DNA of 49,713 bases, taken from the NCBI GenBank assembly GCA_905182995.1, contig CAJJDP010000168.1, forward strand, positions 1 to 49,713, given 5' to 3'. The notes below the pieces were generated by a model. That model ran no database searches. It saw only the letters and a program-made list of their open reading frames with translations, and was not told the DNA's origin. The DNA is from Paramecium octaurelia (taxonomy: Eukaryota > Ciliophora > Oligohymenophorea > Peniculida > Parameciidae). This document shows positions 11,309 through 23,987 of the stretch, piece after piece. The translations under genes were made by a program, and so were the position numbers. How positions within the stretch are numbered: the stretch's first letter is position 1; every line of letters begins with the position of its first letter.

Positions 11309-12084
11309 AAGGGAGAGGTAATCACAGTGAATCTCATACCAATATATTTAAGTAGATTATCATAATTCTTTCTATCTTTGCTCATCATATTAAGTAATAT
11401 TGAATTGTATAAATAAAAACTATTTTTTTATTAATCAAAATACGGTAACAAATTTAATTATTCAAGAAGTATTAAAAGACAAAAAAAATACGAATTAAGA
11501 AATGATTAATTTTGACAATTATATGTTAATTTATTTAACAATTTTTTGTGTTTAACTTGATTCAAAAACTGTTATTGAAGAAAGGCAATATTGTTTTCAG
11601 ATGCCTTTTTGATTTTGATTTATTATTACTTTTTTCTTAAAGTACTCATAGCTCCACAAATGTTGTATATTTTAAATATAAATGTACACATGAATAAAAG
11701 AAAACCACCCTTAATAAGATATATATATTAATTGTAAATTTTATCATCATTATGACGCTTTCCCTTTAAATATTTATGATTACAGTTAGGAGATGATTCC
11801 AAAAATAATCGTTTATTGTTGAGGAAAAGGTGAGTTTATTGAAAAATGTTTTATATATCCTTATTACCACACTTTAATAATTAATAATTACAAAATAGTG
11901 AAATTCGTTTTTAAAGTAATTGCAGAATTTTCTATTTCTTTTGAAGAGACAAAAAAGTGTTAACGATTAGCCATCCAATTTGCTATGTCTTCTAACTTTA
12001 AAAAATTAAAATGTTTTAGAATAATAGAATTTGGAAGGTTGAGTACTTAGCCTCCCAATAAATTTAAAGCCTTTAATAATTTTT
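11309..12084. other. Intergenic stretch
   Basis: AT-rich, with only short TGA-free runs and nothing that reads as protein. It separates the small membrane gene from the start of the giant cysteine-rich gene, and its 3' end should hold that gene's promoter. I cannot point to a defined element. Confidence 0.4.
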
Positions 12085-15000
12085 ATGTTTAGAAAGGGTA
12101 TTCAGTTTTTATTATTGATACTCCAAGTAGTTGATGGATTTAGGAGATTCAGGAGTGATTAAGATACAGTTGGCTACTCGATTCAATGTAAAGGAGGACA
12201 TTATCACGCTCCTGGAATGCATCCTCATCCTTGTGTTTGTAATTTAATAATGTGGATTTAGCCTATGCCTCTATTTGTTAATCATTTACCGAATCTAAAA
12301 TGATCATTTCAGAAAATGGAAATACTATGCCATCCCAGACTTCAAGTATATCCGACATCGTATGATTTAAATCTTACTAAAATAAAAGTCTGTTTTGAGA
12401 ATACTTTAACATACAAATATTCAGAGGATACTGATTTAACTATTTCATGTGAAATTGTCTCTAACAACTGTTTCATAGCTTAAAGGTCTGGAGACATTCT
12501 TAAATGCTAATATTGTTCAACTTATTATTCGGGTGAAAGTTGCTTGTCACAAGATAGTATTGTTTTATCTTGTGGAAGCAAATGTGCAAGTTGTGCATCA
12601 AATTATTGTGGAACATGTAAGGAAGGGTTTTCTCCCGCTAGTGGTGTAGATTTAAAATGTCGTTTAGGTAATTATATTTTAGAATTTTAAGCCTGCTTAC
12701 CAGGACATGAGACTTGTTCATAAATTAATGGTGTATACTCATTTTAAGGGTGTAGAAAAGGTTACGAGCTAATGCGTAGGTATAAATCATATATAGTATT
12801 GAAGCATGCCCGTTTAAATGTGCTTAATGTGTTACTGGTGTATGCACTGCATGTGAATTTCAGTATTTTTTAAAAGACGGTTAATGTTTTGGGGATATAA
12901 ATTGCGTCAGATTTGATTATAATTATGATCCTAATACTGGATTACCCATTGGAATACTTGTTAATAATGTGACTTCGGATATTTTTATAATCCAAGTCTG
13001 TAAAGAGCAGCCTGATTTGAAAGATTGTTTGATTTGTTTTAATGCGACAGAATGCAAGATTTGTCAGAGAACACACGTAATAACTGCAGATAAAAAATGC
13101 ACACCATTTCTTTATTGCTCACCAAACTGTTAAACCTGCCTTTATACTGATCCTGATTGCTGTACTACTTGCTTTTTGAGAACAAAATTTCAAAGTTCAA
13201 CAATTATGCCTGGAAAATGTGTCTGTGATTATCCAAATGGTTATGTTGATAAGGATGGTGAATGTGCATATTGTTCAGATGGACCATGTTAAACTTGCGG
13301 TAAAGATTATTATGAATGCACATCTTGTAACACAATAAAAAATAGAATTTTGATGAACACCCAATGCATTTGTAAACAAGGATATTATGAGGCAGGTTTG
13401 GAAAATTAAATATGTTAAAGTATGTTAAATCTTAATTAGAATGCTATTATTATTGTTATAATTGTAAAGACCTTAAGATAATGATTGTACGTTTATCAAT
13501 ATGATGGAAATACCACTTGCGTTAGTAATAGTATTAGTCAATTAATTAGCTTGTCATCCTATATGCTAAAAATGTTATAAGCCCTCTGATGCTTCAACAA
13601 ATTAATATTGTTCTATGTGCATCTAAGGCCAACATAGAGTTTATCTTACAATTACAAATGTATTTGTTAAGATGGATATGGAAGTGATGGAATCTAAGAT
13701 ATTTGCGTTAGTACCTAATTTGAAAGATAATAATAGTGTGTCATTATTCATGTACGAATTGTAAAGGACCACTTGAAACTGATTGTATATCATTTTCCTC
13801 TTCTGCCCATCGATATTTGACAACTTACAAAACAGGTTCTTGCTACAACAGCTATTTTGATACTGGTTTATAAGATCAAAATTGTTATTGTAAACTCTAT
13901 TTTTCTATATTAGTTTAGTGTCATCATTCTTGTTCTAATTGCACTACTTATGGCTAAAATAAATGCACTTCATTTCCTTCAACAAGGTATGCTTATGAAG
14001 TTAAAACTACCTTTTAATGTCTTTGCAAAGATTATAGTGATCCGCTCTTCTTAGAATGTTAGCCATGCCATCTAACATGCAAACCTTGTAAAGGCAGTTT
14101 AGAAACTGATTGTTTAACTTGCGAAACTACTTTTAGAGAATTGGTTATTTCAAAATGTGATTGTTATCCTGGATTTTACAACACAGGCAGCCTTTAGTGT
14201 TCATGTGATTTATTAATGCTTACTATTAGCGTGTCATTATACCTGTCGATCATGCTTTTCTTAGGATGAAGATAGTTGTATCACTTGTGCTTCAGAATAA
14301 AACGGAGTTATGAAGCAAACAAATGTGTCTGCATGAATAATACGATGTAATCTTCAAATAACGATTCAATGTGTTAAAGTTTATTTTACATCTTAACTTA
14401 GAATGCTCATATCGTTGTTCGTCTTGTACTATAAAGCCTGAGAATTGTACAACATGTCCTGAGTATTCTGAACGTGACTTAAGGACTGACAATTCTTGTT
14501 AATGTCCAGCTAATTTTTATGATCAACTTGGCAACCCCATTTGCATAAGTATATTTTAAATGTAATTTTAGGGTGTCATAGTACTTGTTAAACATGTGAA
14601 GGGTCAAAAAGTAATTAATGTACGTCTTGTGTTTCTTTAAGCAAAAGAAAATTAAACTCTATTGGTGAATGCAATTGCCCAATTTCATACTTTGATATAG
14701 GGATACAAGAGTGCTAAAGTATATACTAAATCATTATATAAATAGTTTGTAGCAGCGATTGTCTATATGTAATTTAAATAATTTTAGTATGTTGCTATAT
14801 AATAATTAAATAAATAAATACTGTTCTAACTCAATTTAGTGTAGAATGTTCTATTACTTCAACAAATTGTACCTCATGTAGTCCAGATAGATATTAACTC
14901 TTAAACAGTTGTTTATGTAAAACAAAACTTTAAGGCAGCTATTTAACTACATATTCAGCGACATTGAAAAGTCGTTGTTAAAGTAAATTAAGCTGATTTA

Positions 15001-18000
15001 TTCTCAGGCTGCCACTCTAGTTGTCTATCATGTAATGGTCCATTAGCAAACCAATGTTTGACTTGTTTGAACTCAGAATCAAGAATTTTAGTTGCTACAA
15101 GTTGTGTATGCACAGAAAATACCTTTGATATTAATGTCCCTAATTGTCAAAGTAATTTATTCCTTCATCATTTTAAGAATGTGATTATCGATGTGAAGGA
15201 TGTACGACATTACGTACTAAATGTAAGGCTTGCCCATCATCAAGCTCAAGGATTTTTACAGTAAAAATATTTTCATTTTTGATTTTTGTTAAAATAGCTT
15301 GTAGAATATTGTAATTTCCCTATTATAAATTGAAAAATAAATTTTAAAATATTTTCCTTCATATATAATCCTTTAATCTCTTCTTGTGATTGCCCTATTT
15401 AATATTATGATGATGGAGTTAATATTATTTGTTAAAGTAATATTTTATTATAGCATTAGAATGCCACTACTCTTGTTTGACCTGTAAAATAACTTGGACT
15501 AGATGTGAATTTTGTTAAGTTAATTCATTTCGAATCTACAATGCTTTATTATAATCTTGCAATTGTAATGATCATTATTATGACTCTGGAATTCTTAATT
15601 GTCAATAATGTCATTATTCTTGTCTACTATGTAATGCTTTTCAGGCTGATTAATTTATAAGCTGCTAACCATAAGCAACATTATTTAGAATGTTGAATGG
15701 GAAAGTCTGCGAATGCCTCCTCGGATATTATGACGATGGATTTTCTTCAAATTGTTAAAAATGCTATTATAAATGTTTAAGCTGCATTACTTCATAAACT
15801 TAATGCACATCTTGTATATAAACAAGGCAATTATATCAAAATCAATGCCTATGTGAGCCTGGTTATTATGATAGTGGTTTAATTTATTGTAGTAAATGTG
15901 ATTCGAATTGTACAGCGTGCGATTCGAGTATCTTAAGTTTTGAACACTCATGATAATGTTTGCTAGTGTTAACCAGGCACAACAGAAATAGATGGATTAT
16001 GCTAACACTGTGATTTAAATTGTTTGACTTGTTCAAATAGCATTATAAACTGTACATTTTGTCATCTATCGAAATTGTTAATTGATTCATAATGTATATG
16101 TATTGCTGGAACCTATTTGTCAAACACAGATAATAAATGTTATCCTTGTAACTCTACCTATGAAACTTGTGATGGACTAGAGTCATTTTGCTTGAGTTGT
16201 TCTTCAGATAAAAATAGAATAGTAAATAATGCAAGCCACACTAGTATTTGTATGGATGGATATTATGAAAATTTAGTAAACAACTCTTGTTTGTAATGTG
16301 ATAAAACATGCTTAACTTGTTTTTTGAATTCTTCAAATTGCACACAATTTGATTCAAGTCTGAACTTAACACTGAATTAGTAAAATTTATGCATTTGCAA
16401 AACAGGTTACTTTTTTAATCTCTTTACTTAATAATGTTAAGGTATTATTGTTATCTAATTTTAAGTTTGCCACTTTAGTTGCACTGAATGCTAAACTTAA
16501 ACTTAATGTTTAACTTGTGAAGTTATAACTAGATATTTTGATAGTGATACTAATAATGCATTTGCAAGAATGGCTTTTACGAAGCAAATCAAAATTCATG
16601 TTAAAGTAAGAATAATGATTAAAATTATAGAATGTCAAAGTAGTTGTAAAACATGTTAGATTTAATCAAATAAATGTTTAACTTGTGATACGTCTAAATT
16701 TCGATATTTTTAAATGAATTCTTGCCCCTGTTTGGATGGATATTATGATGTTGGAATTGAGATGTGTCAAAAATGCAGCCAAATTTGTAAAACCTGCTCA
16801 ATAAGCTCAACAAAATGGTAATCCTGTTTCCCAAATCATTTTCGTGTAGTAACTCAAAATGATTGTACTTGCATTCCTGGCTATTTTGATAATGGATCAT
16901 TAATATGTGTAAGTATTTATGAGATATGAAATTAGAATGCTCAAATTCTTGTTAAACTTGTAAAAATCAAAAAGATTATTGTACTAGTTGTGATATGAAT
17001 TAAAATAGATTAGATTAATCTATTATTCACAAATGTCCTTGTCTTTCTGATTTTTACTAGGATTCTAATGAAATTTGTTTAAGTAATTATTTTCAATAAT
17101 ATTCAGAATGTCATGTTAAATGTTCTGGATGTTTGAATGAAAGAAATAATTGCTAAAGCTGCAAATTTCTCCAAGGTTCCAATAGTTTAACAATTTCAAA
17201 TTAATGTAATTCTAAAGATGGATATTATGATGATGATTTCTAAATTATTTGTAATAAATGTGATAGTCGTTGCAAAAAGTTGCGAGAAAGATGCAAAAAA
17301 TTGCCTGAAATGCCAAAGCAACATAAGAATAAATCCACCTGATTGCCCATGTATGAATGGCTACTTTGAAACTTCATAACTAGTTTGTGAAGGTAATAAT
17401 TATTATTATTTACTAAGTTTGTGAATTTTAATGCGATACTTGCTAAACAATGCCCTCGAATTGCATAACGTGTAAGGAAAGTCGTATAAACAAATCATGT
17501 GATTGTTTAGAAGGATATTTTGAAGGTGGACAAAAATTATGCGATTGTATATATTAGATCAATATTATAAGAATGTGACTTTTAATGTCAAAAATGCAAA
17601 ACAATTCAGCTAATTGTCTAGCTTGTATGGTTTTTTAATTTTTCTATTTATAAGGGTGATAGAGTCTAAATTCCATTCCGTCGATGTTTGGACGGATATT
17701 ATGATGACTTTTAAAGTGTAAATTGCTTGAAATGTGATTACACTTGTAAAACATGTTCTTTATATGGATGTTTAACATGCAATGGCAATCGAATTTTATC
17801 TGATCAAATGACTTGTGCTCAACCTCCAGACTCAGTTATTTCACTATAANNNNNNNNNNNNNNNNNNNNNNNNNNNNNNNNNNNNNNNNNNNNNNNNNNN
17901 NNNNNNNNNNNNNNNNNNNNNNNNNNNNNNNNNNNNNNNNNNNNNNNNNNNNNNNNNNNNNNNNNNNNNNNNATTAAAATTATAGAATGTCAAAGTAGTT

Positions 18001-21000
18001 GTAAAACATGTTAGATTTAATCAAATAAATGTTTAACTTGTGATACGTCTAAATTTCGATATTTTTAAATGAATTCTTGCCCCTGTTTGGATGGATATTA
18101 TGATGTTGGAATTGAGATGTGTCAAAAATGCAGCCAAATTTGTAAAACCTGCTCAATAAGCTCAACAAAATGGTAATCCTGTTTCCCAAATCATTTTCGT
18201 GTAGTAACTCAAAATGATTGTACTTGCATTCCTGGCTATTTTGATAATGGATCATTAATATGTGTAAGTATTTATGAGATATGAAATTAGAATGCTCAAA
18301 TTCTTGTTAAACTTGTAAAAATCAAAAAGATTATTGTACTAGTTGTGATATGAATTAAAATAGATTAGATTAATCTATTATTCACAAATGTCCTTGTCTT
18401 TCTGATTTTTACTAGGATTCTAATGAAATTTGTTTAAGTAATTATTTTCAATAATATTCAGAATGTCATGTTAAATGTTCTGGATGTTTGAATGAAAGAA
18501 ATAATTGCTAAAGCTGCAAATTTCTCCAAGGTTCCAATAGTTTAACAATTTCAAATTAATGTAATTCTAAAGATGGATATTATGATGATGATTTCTAAAT
18601 TATTTGTAATAAATGTGATAGTCGTTGCAAAAAGTTGCGAGAAAGATGCAAAAAATTGCCTGAAATGCCAAAGCAACATAAGAATAAATCCACCTGATTG
18701 CCCATGTATGAATGGCTACTTTGAAACTTCATAACTAGTTTGTGAAGGTAATAATTATTATTATTTACTAAGTTTGTGAATTTTAATGCGATACTTGCTA
18801 AACAATGCCCTCGAATTGCATAACGTGTAAGGAAAGTCGTATAAACAAATCATGTGATTGTTTAGAAGGATATTTTGAAGGTGGACAAAAATTATGCGAT
18901 TGTATATATTAGATCAATATTATAAGAATGTGACTTTTAATGTCAAAAATGCAAAACAATTCAGCTAATTGTCTAGCTTGTATGGTTTTTTAATTTTTCT
19001 ATTTATAAGGGTGATAGAGTCTAAATTCCATTCCGTCGATGTTTGGACGGATATTATGATGACTTTTAAAGTGTAAATTGCTTGAAATGTGATTACACTT
19101 GTAAAACATGTTCTTTATATGGATGTTTAACATGCAATGGCAATCGAATTTTATCTGATCAAATGACTTGTGCTCAACCTCCAGACTCAGTTATTTCACT
19201 ATAAACTCCTTGGTGCTCAAATATAAACTTCATAATTGTAGATTGCGAAGTAGCTGTAATGAAGATTAAATTATCAGATGATCTGACAGCAATAATTGTC
19301 CTATTCGATTTCTCTCTAAATCCAAATTACTTTTCAACTTAACTTGATATCAACACTTGCTTTAAACTCCTAAACGAGACTACTCTATCAAAATTTGGAA
19401 TAAATCCAACATGTAATATAGATCCAGATAATCAATAATAATTACTTTTTAATCTCGGTCACAATCCCACCATTCTTCCAGGAGATAAAATAGATTTTTT
19501 GCCTGGTTCATTTGGTCACAAAAATTGTAATAATAAACTATAGTAGTTCTTTTTAAATAAACTTGAAAAACCTAATAGCCCATTCGCTCCTGTTATCAAA
19601 TATGATGTACCTACTTCTCTTTTTAATCCTTGCGATGAGAATGTTATTTTGATGGATTAAAAACTCTATGATGGTTTACGAAGTTTTATTTCCTTGTCAT
19701 GGTCTATTGTTGTGTAGGGGTAAAATGGAAATGGGAATCTTGCTAATTTCGTTACTGAATTAACAAATTTCCAATTATTGGATCTAGCAATCCCAGAAAA
19801 AACATTACCAATCCAATCTAATGTTACTTTAATTGTGGAAGTTCAAAACTTTGTTTAAAAAAAAACAGCTTATCAAATATTAATTCGAACACATGCAGGA
19901 TAATTTCCTAGTATTTTTTCAAAACTTAAACAGTAATATTATCCTTATGAATCTATAAATCTGGCTTTCACTTTAGTTACTAAAAGTTGCATAGAAAATT
20001 CAAAACTATCAAATGATAATTTTCAATATTAAACTAAATTTTATGACATCTATAGAAATAACTCTAAATCTAGACCTTCAAACATCAATTATACTGATTT
20101 ATTTAATTCTAACCAATTGGAATATAATATTCAAAGCTACTCATTAAGTGCTTGGACAGCTTATACATTTTAATTAACTATTTCAGATTCTTCCATTTAA
20201 TATTATTACTAATAAAATGTAACTATATAGATTAAATCAGCGGGAATCTTCTGCCAATTTAATGGAACAAAGAAATTGCTAAAATACTTAGATTTTACAA
20301 ATATTTACATCCAATGCAAAGATCTCGATGTTTAATATAATTGGAATGAAGATCAAAATTTTTACTAACAGTCAGTTGTTTAGATCTAACTTCATATTAT
20401 GTAAGGGTTCTAAATAGAACATCATATAAATTAATTCTACTTAAGCAATTTAGTCTTTTCCTAAAGCTACTTTTTTGCCATTCACAATTTAAGCGTGGAT
20501 CGTAATTGCAACAAAGAATTCATTATCCTATTCTTATAGGATAGTTATTGTATATTTAGAAGATGATTAAAAACATCTAGATATCGATTATAATAATGGA
20601 TATTTAATAAGGCCAGTCAATAATTATGAAGACTTGCAATTTACGTTTAATATACTTCTTTAGAATAGATAATACCTCCTAGATTATTAAATCGCAATAA
20701 TTTATGATTATTAATTAGTTACAATACTTAGGCCCCAATATTATAAATATTCGTTTTAATTATACGATTATTATTAATAGTTTAACAAAGGGGATAAATT
20801 TCTCCTTAAGTTTTTAGCTTAATATAGTAATGATATCATTCCTAATCAGGCAGAAATAAGCCTAAGTTTAAATTAACCACCAAATTGCAGATTTCAAATG
20901 CTAGAATAAATATCAAAGCTTTAGAGTCTCATAAAATGGCAATTAATTGTGAATAATCTGAAGATAAACCTTATCTCTATTAAATGAAGGTTTTTTTATT

Positions 21001-23190
21001 TACTGATGATTTTGAAGAATTTCAAAATCAATCTTCAGACAATTCACTACTTTTCTACAGCTTTTAGTAATCTAATAATTTAGTAGGATATTTTCCTTAT
21101 GCTGAAATAATTATAATATTTTAGATAATCGATTAAAGAGGTTCAATAACAAATATTCAAAAGCACTTAAATATGTCACAGAATCAAATCGTATGTACGA
21201 ATTAAACAATAGCTCAATTAGTATTTAGGGAAAAAATTGCATGGATATTTGAAATAATGATTAATCGTTAAGATGAATAAAATTGCGTGAAATTGAAGGA
21301 TGAATTATTAAAATATGTTGAATTAGGAATAAACTCTAATTATATATATGAAAAATTTTTAGCTCATCAAACAATTAATCTATACAAAAAATTAATAGTA
21401 AAATAGTAGGCTTCAAATACTTCAAGGAGATATTTAGAATAAAATTTAAAAAATGTATGCTACAATAATAAGGCATCTCTCTTTATTAATACTAATAAAG
21501 AATATATCTAGAAAAATAGCACTAATATTTCATCTTTAGTAATATATTCTGAAAATGTTGAAAAATAAATAACAAAATTAATAAAATTGAAGGTAAATCT
21601 GGAGAAATAAAATGCACAACATAATATAATTGTTGATACTGAGTCAATTATGTTGGTTAAAAGTCTAGTCTAGATGCTATAAATTTCAGTATGATTGTTT
21701 TATTTTTACTCAATGTATCCATTTGATAGATTAATAATTGCTAATTATATCTTAGAATGAACCTTCTGCAGAGAATTAAGAGCAAGTAGCAAAAATATCT
21801 GAGAAATTAATTTCATTAATTGATAATATTACAATGCATATTAGTGAAAAGTGTCTAAGTGAATGGTTAAGTTTTATTGATTAACGGAATGATTTTGAAA
21901 TTCTAATTGTAAAAACTTACGAAGTCAAAGCTTAATGTAAATCTTTAAATACAAAATGATTAACTAGATTATTTAATTGCATTCATCTAGAAGTAATAAC
22001 TTATAGTTAGTTACAATTACTATAATCTATCATAAACTTACAGTAAAATGCTTCAAAAATACTTAAATAGATCAGATTTTGAGATTGATAAATATCATTA
22101 CGTCAAATCCATTTTAACTAATTTTCTTTATACTAATCCCTAAATTAATCAGCAAGAATTAAGTAGTTATTATAGAATTGATTTGGCAGAATTTTAATAT
22201 TGTGATCCTTCAAACTAGTATTCTACAGTTTTGAATATTATTGTATAAATTATATAACGGAAAAGAAATTTGAAAATTGTGAATTAAAAATGGAAGAGAT
22301 TAATAATCAAAGAGCACAACTGTTTTGTAAATGTAAATCAATAGGAAATTTATTTTTAATAAAAATTGCTCAAAAATCAGGAATTTAGAATAGCACAACG
22401 GTGGCAATCATTTTTAGTTTGATTTTTCATCAATTAAATTAATTGACTAGACTTTTCTATATGTCTAGAGCGGAGTTATTTTATCATCTTTTTTTGATTA
22501 TTGTTTCCTATTATTTAAAGAGTATAAAAATTAAAAGAATATTGATTTAGAGTAAAGTGAATGTGAAAGATAAGACACTTTGGAGCTAGGTTAGATGGTG
22601 TTAGGAAGAAGATTTTATCCCAGCCATATATTTATGTTTAAAGCAGCCTTGAAAGTAAATTACTTAATTATAAAATAGTATATCCATTCAATATTTCAAT
22701 TTTTTTAAGTTGAAGATAGCAATGTGAAAAAAGGCTTTCGATTTTTATAGTTTAGCAATTAAATAAGCATTTTAATATTAATATCTACTTGGTAAGTCCT
22801 AGTTTCTAATTTTGTAATTATTAATGCATAAATTAACCTTATTATTTTATTAAGCATTAGAACAATTTCAAAGATATTTTAAGCAATTTATTAGTTAGGG
22901 GTAAAATTGCTATAGCAGTGGGACTACTGTATCTTTGCCTTCCTGTTATGTATCTAATCCTTACCATATTTGTATTAAATTAATGTATATTATTAACTCA
23001 TATTAGTGAATTAAATGAGAATGACATGGATGTTTAAATAACTTTAAATCTGCTAAGTACTTTTTTTTTAGTTATTTTCATTTTTGAGCCAATATCAATT
23101 TATGTAAGAATAGTTTTATACAAACCTTACTTTAACAGTGTTAAGAACAAAAACATTTTATTTATTTCTATCTTCATCATAGTAGAATAA
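12085..23190 (+). CDS. Giant Cys-rich receptor-like protein with REJ-like and GPS-like regions (polycystin-1-type order)
   Basis: The start at 12085 is chosen because it gives a signal peptide, MFRKGIQFLLLILQVVDG. From about 12490 to 19200 follow furin/growth-factor-receptor-like modules with CHxSCxxC, CxxGYYDDG and CxC patterns. From 19204 to about 21900 is a Cys-poor ectodomain like the REJ region of ciliate and animal polycystin-1 relatives (TPWCSNINFIIVDC; a later PPNCRFQ; then NEPSAENQEQVAKISEKL). A GPS-like element, CELKMEEI..FCKCKSIG, lies near 22280-22350, followed by a TM helix (TVAIIFSLIF) and an HxxFxxF..FRFLQF region typical between TM1 and TM2, then further hydrophobic segments to about 23190. 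At least 15 tiny introns interrupt the module region. Several single-base frame changes (about 13480, 13510, 13650, 14310, 15945, 16555, 17275, 17610, 20560, 20955, 21720, 22250) and a TGA at 12301 remain unexplained by introns. An assembly duplication and gap lie inside. Probable surface sensor or adhesion protein. Confidence 0.7.
12780..17571 (+). other. Set of tiny introns inside the Cys-module region
   Basis: Introns I could place by restoring the reading frame: 12780-12796 (17 nt, doubtful), 13420-13439, 13525-13549, 13711-13736, 14205-14229, 14379-14401, 14549-14571, 14719-14745, 14983-15007, 15152-15177, 15437-15459, 16442-16465, 16606-16630, 16913-16935, 17083-17106, 17393-17417 and 17547-17571. 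All begin GT and end AG (mostly TAG, some AAG or CAG). Lengths of the firm ones are 20-27 nt. All except the first are phase 1 and lie one codon before a module-opening Cys. Confidence 0.75.
16618..17849 (+). repeat. Exact 1,232-bp direct duplication, first copy
   Basis: Appears identical to 17973-19204. It ends at the first N of the gap and encodes the last Cys modules of the giant gene. Because the copies flank a gap and look identical including their introns, they are most simply the same locus assembled twice at two contig ends. Confidence 0.85.
17850..17972. other. Assembly gap (123 N)
   Basis: A run of N joining two contigs whose ends overlap by 1,232 bp. A negative overlap was evidently recorded as a positive gap. 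The true distance is probably minus 1,232 bp rather than plus 123. Confidence 0.9.
17973..19204 (+). repeat. Exact 1,232-bp direct duplication, second copy
   Basis: Appears identical to 16618-17849. This copy continues without a break into the REJ-like region, so it is the one in correct context at the 3' side. Confidence 0.85.
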
Positions 23191-23987
23191 ATAAAATTTA
23201 TGATTAACTCAACATTAAATGAATTTATAAATTATTAATTGAATTAAATACAAACATTATATCTTTGTTCCTTGTTTACGTAATTATAATATTTCATAGT
23301 TCTTGATCTGATTATAATTATGATTTTTAAATTCGAACTTATAAAAGCCTGTTACTGTATTTGCTATGTTTTTTGAAAACAGTATTGTGCAACTATTTAA
23401 TAGGAGTTTATTGTCTATTTTATAATTGATAATTAAGGACTTAAATCTCAATTTTTGATCTAGGTTTGCAAATATCACATAATGAAGGGCAGACTTGACA
23501 TTTTCCTTTATTTTCCACTAGAATATGCTGTTAATAATAATTTCGTTAAGATTTTCCACATGAAAATCTATGTTATTATTAATCTTCGACGCACTCTAGA
23601 CAGCTGGAATCACAATACTCCATACAAAATGAAAGAGATTTAGTGAAGGTTTGAAAAACATTCTTACACTTAAATACTGCACTAATTGTGTTATGTGAAA
23701 CAGAAAAGAGGCAATAATACTTATCATGTAAGAATTGTAGTATGATGCTCTTTATTAGTTAATTGCTTGTATGATAATTAAAATTAGTATAGTTATCTAC
23801 ATATTCGTAACAATCGTTATGTTTATGATGTTGGATACTATCATTATGGAACTTTCAAACTATCAATTATTATGAGCACAATCTTCCCACCCTTCCTTTT
23901 GGTATAAGAATAACTTTTAGAAAATGTTATAGCTTATTTAAATTAATTTAGGGCTAGTGGTAACTATTAAGATGAAATCTAAAATGA

